21,174 bases of DNA. Source: Pseudomonadota bacterium. Its GTDB lineage: Bacteria > Pseudomonadota > Alphaproteobacteria > Reyranellales > Reyranellaceae. Shown here piece after piece: positions 16,455 to 21,174 of this stretch (its first letter is position 1; every line of letters starts with the position of its first letter). The translations under genes and the position numbers were made by a program. The notes beneath the pieces were generated by a model that worked only from the letters and a program-made list of their open reading frames with translations, was not told where the DNA came from and searched no databases. Location of the stretch: NCBI GenBank assembly GCA_023416135.1, contig JAEZIF010000469.1:1-21174 (forward strand). The letters are read 5' to 3'.

Positions 16455-16942
16455 CAGCGTGCGTCGTAGGTTCCCGATTTGCCGCCCGACTTATGTAGGA
16501 GCCGGACGTCTGAAATCACCATGCCTCGGTCGACCGACTTGCACATGTCGTAAACGGTGAGTGCGGCGACCGAGGCGGCCGTCAGCGCTTCCATCTCCAC
16601 GCCGGTGCGGCCCTTGAGCCGGCAGGTCGCCTCGATGGCGACGGCGTTGCGCCTGGCATCGAGCGTGAGCCTGACGTCGACCGAGCTCAGCGCCAGCGGA
16701 TGGCACAACGGGATCAGGTCGGGCGTCCTCTTGGCCGCCATGATGCCGGCGAGCTGGGCCACCGACAGCACGTCGCCCTTGGCCGCCTTCTTGGCGCGAA
16801 TGAGCTTCAGGGTTGCCGGCTGCATGCGGACGCTGGCGCCTGCCACGGCGACGCGCTCGGTGACGTCCTTGGCGCCGACATCTACCATGTGCGCATTGCC
16901 GCGCTCGTCGAAGTGGGTGAGCCTCTTCGTGCTCTTGCTCAT
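16454..16942 (-). CDS. moaC: Cyclic pyranopterin monophosphate synthase MoaC
   Basis: Together with MoaA converts GTP to cyclic pyranopterin monophosphate, the first stage of molybdenum cofactor synthesis. The 162-residue product has the usual length and motifs: MVDVGAKDVTERVA, AKGDVLSVAQLAGIMAAK, the LIPLCHPL segment, and the C-terminal GVEMEALTAASVAALTVYDM with catalytic CKSVDRGM. It ends with a KSGGKSG segment, as is typical. The frame is open upstream to 17479 inside trpC, but ATG 16940-16942 gives the canonical start and overlaps the trpC stop by 4 nt (ATGA). moaA is not in the window. Confidence 0.96.
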   Translation of the reverse strand: MSKSTKRLTHFDERGNAHMVDVGAKDVTERVAVAGASVRMQPATLKLIRAKKAAKGDVLSVAQLAGIMAAKRTPDLIPLCHPLALSSVDVRLTLDARRNAVAIEATCRLKGRTGVEMEALTAASVAALTVYDMCKSVDRGMVISDVRLLHKSGGKSGTYDAR

Positions 16943-17745
16943 GCCGCGGCGGCCTTGCGCACCAGGATTTCGCGCACGGCCGCCTCGACGTCCGGCTTGC
17001 GCATGAAGCTTTCGCCGATCAGGAAAGCCGAGGCCCCGACCCTGGACATGCGCAGCAGGTCGGCCGGCGAGCCGAGCCCGCTCTCGGCCACCAGCACGCG
17101 GTCCTTGGGGACCTTGGGGGCAAGCTGCTCGGTCGTCGCCAGATCGACGGCCAGCGTCTTCAAGTTGCGATTGTTGACGCCGACAAGATCGCTCTCGATG
17201 CGCAGGGCGCGCTCCAGCTCGGCCGCATCGTGCACCTCGACCAGCACGTCCATGCCCCAGCGATGCGCCAGCATCGCCAGTTCGCCCGCCAGGACGTCGT
17301 CGAGACAGGCCATGATCAGAAGCACGCAGTCCGCCCCCAGCGCCCGCGCCTCGACGATCTGGTAGGGATCGATCATGAAGTCCTTGCGCAGCACTGGCAG
17401 CCCGGTCGCCGCGCGGGCCTGGACCAGAAACTCGTCCTTGCCCTGGAAATAGGGCTCGTCGGTCAGCACCGACAGGCACGTGGCGCCGCCGCGCTCGTAG
17501 GCGCGGGCGAGGGAGGGCGGGTCGAAGTCGGGCCGGATCAGGCCCTTGCTGGGCGAGGCCTTCTTGATCTCGGCGATCAGGCCGTAGCGCCCGGCAGCGA
17601 TCGCGGCCCTGAGCGCCTTGGCGAAGCCGCGCGGCGCGTCGGCGGCCTTGGCGGCCTGCTCGACTTCGGCCAGCGGACGGCGCGCCTTGCAGGCCGCGAC
17701 GTGCCTCGCGGTATCGCCCGTGATCCTGGTCAGGGTGTCACTCAT
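16939..17745 (-). CDS. trpC: Indole-3-glycerol phosphate synthase
   Basis: Closes the indole ring from CdRP in tryptophan synthesis. The 268-residue TIM-barrel product is the monofunctional form, with no TrpF domain fused. Motifs are GLIAEIKKASPSKG (Glu59 and Lys61 in the active site), LRKDFMIDPYQI with Lys121, VGVNNRNLKT, and VAESGLGSPAD for phosphate binding. Both ends overlap neighbours by 4 nt in ATGA form: trpD upstream and moaC downstream. This points to one mRNA linking tryptophan and molybdenum cofactor synthesis, an arrangement known from other alphaproteobacteria. Confidence 0.97.
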   Translation of the reverse strand: MSDTLTRITGDTARHVAACKARRPLAEVEQAAKAADAPRGFAKALRAAIAAGRYGLIAEIKKASPSKGLIRPDFDPPSLARAYERGGATCLSVLTDEPYFQGKDEFLVQARAATGLPVLRKDFMIDPYQIVEARALGADCVLLIMACLDDVLAGELAMLAHRWGMDVLVEVHDAAELERALRIESDLVGVNNRNLKTLAVDLATTEQLAPKVPKDRVLVAESGLGSPADLLRMSRVGASAFLIGESFMRKPDVEAAVREILVRKAAAA

Positions 17746-18767
17746 GCGCAGATCCTTTGCAGGGTGGCGAGCGTTGCCGCGGCCTTGCCGGAATCGATCG
17801 ACTGCGCGGCGAGGGCCGCACCGTCGCCGAGATCCTTGGCCTTGCCGGCGACCATCAGGGCCGCCGCGCTGTTCAGCAGGACGATGTCCCGGAAGGCGTT
17901 CCTGTCGCCGCGCAGGACGCCTCTGATGGCGTCGGCGTTGTGGTTGGCGTCGCCGCCTTTGAGCTCGGCGAGCGTCGCGCGCTTCACGCCGACATCCTCG
18001 GGCGCGATCTCGATCTCGCGCACCTTGCCGTCCTCGAGCGAAGCCGCCCAGCTCCTGGTCGTGGTGGTGAGCTCGTCCATGCCGTCCTGGCCGTGCACCA
18101 CCAGCGCGCGCTCGAGCCCGAGCTGGCCCAGCGCTTCGGCCACCGGCTTCAGCCAGCGCCGGTCGAACACGCCAACGAGCTGACGCTTCACCGTGGCCGG
18201 GTTCGACATCGGCCCCAGCAAATTGAAAATGGTGCGGGAAGGGGCGAGCTCGACACGCGGCCCCGCGACATTGCGCATGGCGCCGTGATGGCGCGGCGCC
18301 ATCAGGAAGCAGATCCGGGCTTCGACCAGCGCCTGCTCGAGCTTTTCGATGGGCATATCCAGGCCGATGCCCAGCGCCGACAGGACGTCGGCCGCTCCCG
18401 ACCTGGAGGTGAAGGCGCGGTTGCCGTGCTTGGCGACCGGGACGCCGGCTCCGGCGACGACGAAAGCCGAGCAGGAGGAAACGTTGTAGGTGCCGTGGTG
18501 GTCGCCGCCGGTGCCGACGATGTCGATGGCGCCCGGCGGTGCCTTCACGCCGTGCATCTTGGCGCGCAGCGCGCGGGCGCCGCCGGCCAGCTCCTGGGCG
18601 GTCTCGCCGCGCACCTTCAGGCCCATCAGGAAGGCGCCCATCTGGGCCGGGGTGGCGTCGCCCGAGGTCATGATGTCGAAGGCGCGCTCGGCTTCACCGA
18701 TGGAAAGGGTCTCGCCGTTGCCCACCTTGGCCAGAAGGCCGCGAAAATCGTCGATGTCGCCGCTCAC
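17742..18767 (-). CDS. trpD: Anthranilate phosphoribosyltransferase
   Basis: Transfers phosphoribose from PRPP to anthranilate, the second committed step of tryptophan synthesis. The 341-residue product has the usual length and motifs: IDIVGTGGDHHGTYNVSS (PRPP site, GTGGD at 85-89), KHGNRAFTSRSGAADVL (from 113), FLMAPRHHGAMRNV, and FNLLGPMSNP. GTG 18765-18767 is chosen because GTGGGG lies about 5 nt upstream; the adjacent TTG 18768 is the alternative. It is the first gene of its run; trpG, which commonly precedes trpD, is not here and the next gene upstream is divergent. Confidence 0.95.
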   Translation of the reverse strand: MSGDIDDFRGLLAKVGNGETLSIGEAERAFDIMTSGDATPAQMGAFLMGLKVRGETAQELAGGARALRAKMHGVKAPPGAIDIVGTGGDHHGTYNVSSCSAFVVAGAGVPVAKHGNRAFTSRSGAADVLSALGIGLDMPIEKLEQALVEARICFLMAPRHHGAMRNVAGPRVELAPSRTIFNLLGPMSNPATVKRQLVGVFDRRWLKPVAEALGQLGLERALVVHGQDGMDELTTTTRSWAASLEDGKVREIEIAPEDVGVKRATLAELKGGDANHNADAIRGVLRGDRNAFRDIVLLNSAAALMVAGKAKDLGDGAALAAQSIDSGKAAATLATLQRICA

Positions 18768-18788
18768 CAAAACCCCACGTATTTACCC

Positions 18789-18818
18789 TTGCCGGCCGGG
18801 CCGGCGGGCGCGTAGCTA
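18789..18818 (+). promoter_or_regulatory. Possible promoter of the HMA-domain gene with a dyad in the spacer
   Basis: The sequence has a TTGCCG (18789-18794) and a TAGCTA (18813-18818) 18 nt apart. The spacer overlaps a perfect GCCGGC-CGG-GCCGGC dyad (18791-18805). The downstream ATG lies 7 nt after the -10, and there is no Shine-Dalgarno sequence, so the mRNA may be leaderless. The trpD start lies 57 nt away on the other strand, and the dyad could serve both genes. The elements are seen directly; their activity is inferred. Confidence 0.4.
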
Positions 18819-18824
18819 TATCAC

Positions 18825-19025
18825 ATGGCTCAAGAACTCATCCTCAAGGTCACCGGCATGGATTGCGACGGCTGCGTAAAGGCCGTCACGCGTGCCGCCA
18901 CGGGCGCGGGCACCGCGCCCATCTCCGTCGATCTCAAGAGCGGCGAGATGCGTCTGCCAGCCGGCGCCGACGTGCCCGCGATCAGCAAGGCGATCCAGCG
19001 CGCAGGATTCGGCGTAGCGTCCTGA
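18825..19025 (+). CDS. Heavy-metal-associated (HMA) domain protein, likely copper chaperone
   Basis: A single 66-residue HMA domain of the CopZ/Atx1 type, which in characterised members binds Cu(I) and passes it to P-type ATPases. The first strand and metal loop are clear: LILKVTGMDCDGC contains the MxCxxC motif with both cysteines (about Cys14 and Cys17). The rest fits a beta-alpha-beta-beta-alpha-beta fold, with ISVDLKSGEMRLP for the middle strands and a second helix ending at QRAGFGV. No copper ATPase, MerR-type regulator or other metal gene is nearby, so the metal and partner are unknown. No ribosome binding site precedes the ATG. It is divergent from trpD. Confidence 0.85.
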   Translation: MAQELILKVTGMDCDGCVKAVTRAATGAGTAPISVDLKSGEMRLPAGADVPAISKAIQRAGFGVAS

Positions 19026-19043
19026 TCCAATAACTTCAGTATA

Positions 19044-19058
19044 GAACAGAAAGCGAAC
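19044..19058. promoter_or_regulatory. Second consensus LexA-box match, no obvious target gene
   Basis: GAAC-AGAAAGC-GAAC is a perfect match to the alphaproteobacterial LexA box, placed 18 nt after the HMA gene stop and 175 nt before marR. Next to it is TATACT on the minus strand (19043 down to 19038), a good -10, though no clear -35 is seen; on the plus strand the same bases read TATAGA. By base count about 0.65 perfect matches are expected by chance in a window this size, so the match alone is not proof. Confidence 0.4.
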
Positions 19059-19076
19059 GCGCACCAGAGGATTCTG

Positions 19077-19119
19077 CTTGGCGCGGGCTTTCGCGCGCCT
19101 TCGCGCAAGATAGTTTTTT
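19077..19119 (+). terminator. Likely rho-independent terminator
   Basis: CTTG at 19077-19080 pairs with CAAG at 19106-19109, and after a one-base bulge CGCG at 19082-19085 pairs with CGCG at 19102-19105. An alternative stem is GGCGCG with CGCGCC (19080-19085 and 19094-19099). Four bases after the outer stem comes a run of six T (19114-19119). It fits termination of the HMA transcript, or of a short RNA starting near the LexA box upstream. Confidence 0.5.
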
Positions 19120-19193
19120 CGCACCGCAGGGCCGGGCGGAGCTCAGCCATGATTCAATGATTTCAAGGGCTTAAGGCTTGCCTTTAAAATTTG

Positions 19194-19207
19194 ATAAGCA
19201 TGCTTAT
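19194..19207. promoter_or_regulatory. Operator-like palindrome in the marR-emrAB promoter
   Basis: ATAAGCATGCTTAT is a perfect 14-bp palindrome ending 26 nt before the MarR-family start. It lies in a short AT-rich stretch that stands out from the GC-rich surroundings. MarR dimers bind palindromes of this size and A/T-rich type, usually in their own promoter. A TTGCCT (19178-19183) and a -10-like stretch at 19202-19210 place it across the core promoter. Autoregulation is inferred from this position. Confidence 0.6.
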
Positions 19208-19233
19208 ATTAGGCGTCCTTAGGAATGGGCTAG

Positions 19234-19701
19234 ATGGACCATCTCGACAAAAACCTCGGCTTCCTGATGCACGACGTGGCGCGGCTGATGCGCAAGCGGT
19301 TCGAGCAGAATGCGCGTGAGCTGGGCCTCACGCGTTCGCAGTGCTCGGTGCTGGCGCACCTGGCGCGGCACGACGGCATCCAGCAGGGGACGCTGGCGGA
19401 GATCCTCGAGGTCGAGCCGATCACGTTGACCCGCTTGGTCGACCGGCTGGAGCAGATGGGCCTGGTCGAGCGGCAATCCCATCCCACCGACAGGCGAATC
19501 CGCCTGCTGCGGCTGACCGAGGCCGCACGCCCGAAGCTGGCCGACATCTTCGCCGTCGGCGCGGCTACCCGGAGCGAGGCGATGCAGGGCGTGAGCGAAG
19601 AGGATCGCGACCGCCTGCTCGACATTCTTTCGAGCATGAAAGCCAACCTGATCGCCAGATCTTCGGCAGCGGGTGGCGAGAGGAGAGCAAGCCATGGCTA
19701 A
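19234..19701 (+). CDS. MarR-family transcriptional regulator
   Basis: A 155-residue winged-helix regulator, probably a dimer that represses its own operon until it binds a phenolic or similar ligand. The N-terminal helix (MDHLDKNLGFLMHDVARLMRKRFE) fits a dimerisation helix. The HTH covers GTLAEILEVEPITLTRLVDRLEQMGLV, and the wing ends in HPTDRRIRLLRLTEAAR, a MarR hallmark. AGGAA lies 8 nt before the ATG. Its stop overlaps the emrA start by 8 nt, so regulator and pump subunit are co-expressed. The palindrome just upstream is the likely operator. The ligand is unknown. Confidence 0.92.
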   Translation: MDHLDKNLGFLMHDVARLMRKRFEQNARELGLTRSQCSVLAHLARHDGIQQGTLAEILEVEPITLTRLVDRLEQMGLVERQSHPTDRRIRLLRLTEAARPKLADIFAVGAATRSEAMQGVSEEDRDRLLDILSSMKANLIARSSAAGGERRASHG

Positions 19702-20821
19702 CCGCGGTTTCTTCCGGCGGCTGGGACTGGCCGACGAGGTCGCGGCCCCGACGCTTGCCAGGCTGAAGCAACCCAAGAACCTGCGTCGGGTCCTGCTGGC
19801 GCTCGGCCCGATCGTCGTGTTGGCAGGCGGCCTGTTCGCCTACACCACGGGCGGCCGCTACGTCAGCACCGACAATGCCTACGTTCACGCCGGCAAGCTC
19901 ACGGTCGCGACCGACGTGTCGGGCATCGTGGCCGACGTCGCGGTGAAGGAGAGCCAGAAGGTCAAGAAGGGGCAGGTGCTGTTCACCCTCGACCAGGAGC
20001 CGTTCAGGATCGCGCTCGCCGGCGCGGAGGCCAATCTCGGCACGGTGCGCAACCAGCTCGTCACCTTGCAGGCGACATACCGTCAGAAGCAGTCGCAGGT
20101 CGCGCAGGCCAGGACCGACGCCGCCTTCTACGAGACCGGCTTCCAGCGCCAGCAGGATCTGCTGAAACGTGGCGTCGCGGCCCAGGCGGCCTATGACCAG
20201 GCCAAGCACGACCTCGACGCGGCGCGCGAGCGCGTGACCATGACCCGGAACGACGCGGCCGCGACGCTGGCGCAACTCGGCGGCAACGTCGATGCGCCGA
20301 TCGAGCAGAACCCGAACTACCTCGCCGCGCAGGCGCAGGTCGACAAGGCGCGCCGCGATCTCAATCGCACCACGGTGACCGCGCCGATCCCGGGCATCGT
20401 CACCAACGTCGATGCCCTGCAGGTCGGCGAGTACCTGCCGGCGGCGCAGGCCGCGTTCAGCCTGGTCTCCTCGGCCGATGTCTGGATCGAGGCGAACCCG
20501 AAGGAATCCGACCTCGCCTACCTGAAGGCGGGCGCACCGGCCGTCGTCACCATCGACGCCTATCCCGGTCGCGAATGGCAGGCCACGGTGACCAGCCTGG
20601 CGCCGGCGACGGGCACGGAGTTCTCCGTGCTGCCGGCGCAGAACGCCACCGGCAACTGGGTGAAGGTGGTGCAGCGCGTGCCGATCCGGCTCAGCGTCGA
20701 GATGCCCGCCGATGCCCCGCCGCTGCGCACCGGCATGAGCGCAACCGTCGACATCGACACCGGACATCGCCGCCATCTCGGCGACCTGGTCGCGGCGGCG
20801 AAGCAGTTCGTGGGGATGTAG
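19694..20821 (+). CDS. emrA: EmrA-like membrane fusion protein (HlyD family) of an efflux pump
   Basis: Periplasmic adaptor that links an inner-membrane DHA2 transporter to an outer-membrane channel. The 375-residue product has a cytoplasmic N-terminus, one membrane helix at about 32-52 (VLLALGPIVVLAGGLFAY) and a biotinyl-lipoyl half motif starting at VSTDNAYVHAGKLTVATDVSG. A long helical hairpin follows at about 105-205 (heptad-rich, many Gln and Ala), then the second lipoyl half (TVTAPIPGIVTNVDALQVGEYL) and a beta-barrel domain. ATG 19694 follows AGGAG; the open frame upstream lies inside marR. emrB comes 152 nt later, unusually far because a large inverted repeat lies between. Confidence 0.92.
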   Translation: MANRGFFRRLGLADEVAAPTLARLKQPKNLRRVLLALGPIVVLAGGLFAYTTGGRYVSTDNAYVHAGKLTVATDVSGIVADVAVKESQKVKKGQVLFTLDQEPFRIALAGAEANLGTVRNQLVTLQATYRQKQSQVAQARTDAAFYETGFQRQQDLLKRGVAAQAAYDQAKHDLDAARERVTMTRNDAAATLAQLGGNVDAPIEQNPNYLAAQAQVDKARRDLNRTTVTAPIPGIVTNVDALQVGEYLPAAQAAFSLVSSADVWIEANPKESDLAYLKAGAPAVVTIDAYPGREWQATVTSLAPATGTEFSVLPAQNATGNWVKVVQRVPIRLSVEMPADAPPLRTGMSATVDIDTGHRRHLGDLVAAAKQFVGM

Positions 20822-20854
20822 CGAGGAGCAACGCCTCAAGTCCTCACTCATGTT

Positions 20855-20952
20855 CCTCTCCCCCTTGGGGGAGAGGCTAGGTGAGGGGGTGCAACGCGAA
20901 GAGCGTCTCCTGCATCACCCCCTCACCCAACCTCTCCCCCAGGGGGGAGAGG
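20855..20952. repeat. Large imperfect inverted repeat between emrA and emrB
   Basis: Two 37-nt arms, 20855-20891 and 20916-20952, are inverted copies with 3 mismatches, separated by a 24-nt loop. Each arm also holds its own small hairpin (CCTCTCCCC with GGGGAGAGG). The unit is made of C-runs and G-runs, unlike coding DNA on either side. It resembles the short palindromic intergenic repeats (REP/BIME-like) that occur many times in alphaproteobacterial genomes; whether this unit recurs elsewhere cannot be seen here. It lies inside an operon, so it may affect mRNA stability or the EmrA to EmrB ratio. Confidence 0.85.
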
Positions 20953-20973
20953 AGTCTGAGGTGAGTCACCACA

Positions 20974-21174
20974 ATGACAGACATTTCCACCGCCAAACCC
21001 AAGCACCTCGCGCTGCTGACCGTGTGCATCATGCTGGCCACGATCATGCAGGCGCTGGACACGACCATCGCCAACGTGGCGCTGCCCTACATGCAGGGCT
21101 CGCTGTCGGCGACGGCCGACCAGATCAACTGGGTGCTGACCTCCTATATCGTGGCCGCCGCCATCGCGACGCCG
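20974..21174 (+). CDS. emrB: EmrB-like DHA2 family MFS transporter, N-terminal part (partial)
   Basis: The first 67 codons of a drug:H+ antiporter that runs off the right edge. After a short polar N-terminus, the first membrane helix (LALLTVCIMLATIMQALDT) leads into LDTTIANVALPYMQ, the DHA2 (14-helix) signature near the end of helix 1. INWVLTSYIVAAAIATP then begins helix 2. ATG 20974 has GAGGTGAG about 9 nt upstream, just outside the inverted repeat. With EmrA and a TolC-like channel it would form a tripartite pump that exports drugs from the inner membrane to the outside; no TolC gene is in view. Substrates are unknown. Confidence 0.9.
   Translation, partial: MTDISTAKPKHLALLTVCIMLATIMQALDTTIANVALPYMQGSLSATADQINWVLTSYIVAAAIATP

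Noticed and set aside
15204..16469. 421-codon plus-strand open frame over moeA
   Set aside because: Antisense shadow. It would also start in the lexA promoter and run through the complete moeA gene.
18816..19124. Minus-strand 102-codon frame under the possible SOS box at 19044
   Set aside because: Most of it is antisense to the HMA gene and it has no domain or good ribosome binding site. Its start lies upstream of the box, so the box could not control it as a promoter for that frame.
19565..20851. 428-codon minus-strand open frame over marR/emrA
   Set aside because: Shadow of emrA; the lipoyl and coiled-coil pattern is on the plus strand and the reverse translation is low complexity.

Overview
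The window is chromosomal DNA from a high-GC alphaproteobacterium. This rests on the gene order (tsf-pyrH-frr-uppS-cdsA-dxr-rseP-bamA-fabZ, then gltA-gltX, comEC, lexA, moeA-moaC-trpC-trpD), on an alphaproteobacterial-type LexA box (GTTC-N7-GTTC) in front of lexA, and on a ComEC with a non-canonical C-terminal domain. Genus and family cannot be set from the sequence alone. Nearly everything is conserved core genome. No insertion sequence, phage, CRISPR array, tRNA or rRNA is seen.

Layout. (1) 1-8822, plus strand: the end of tsf, then UMP kinase, ribosome recycling factor, undecaprenyl-PP synthase, CDP-diacylglycerol synthase, DXP reductoisomerase, site-2 protease RseP, outer-membrane assembly protein BamA, FabZ dehydratase and glyoxalase I. 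These genes are tightly packed and several overlap; together they serve translation and envelope building. (2) 8887-12039, minus strand: gltX, gltA and a small membrane protein. (3) 12142-14271, plus strand: comEC, divergent from gltX and convergent with lexA. (4) 14384-18767, minus strand: trpD-trpC-moaC-moeA, joined by 1-4 nt overlaps, then lexA, which has its own LexA-controlled promoter. (5) 18825-21174, plus strand: a short metal-binding HMA protein, then a MarR regulator with an operator-like palindrome and the start of an EmrA-EmrB type efflux operon, interrupted by a large inverted repeat.

The most unusual trait is an absence. In many alphaproteobacteria lpxD lies between bamA and fabZ, and lpxA-lpxI-lpxB lie between fabZ and gltA. 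Here bamA and fabZ are 15 nt apart, and only gloA and a 66-residue membrane protein lie between fabZ and gltA. The lipid A genes are therefore gone from this locus, either moved elsewhere or lost. Other points for a second look are a second perfect LexA-box match at 19044-19058 in a gap with no gene, an HMA gene that may be leaderless, trpD without an adjacent trpG, and several dyads in intergenic DNA. I found no clearly new multi-gene system.
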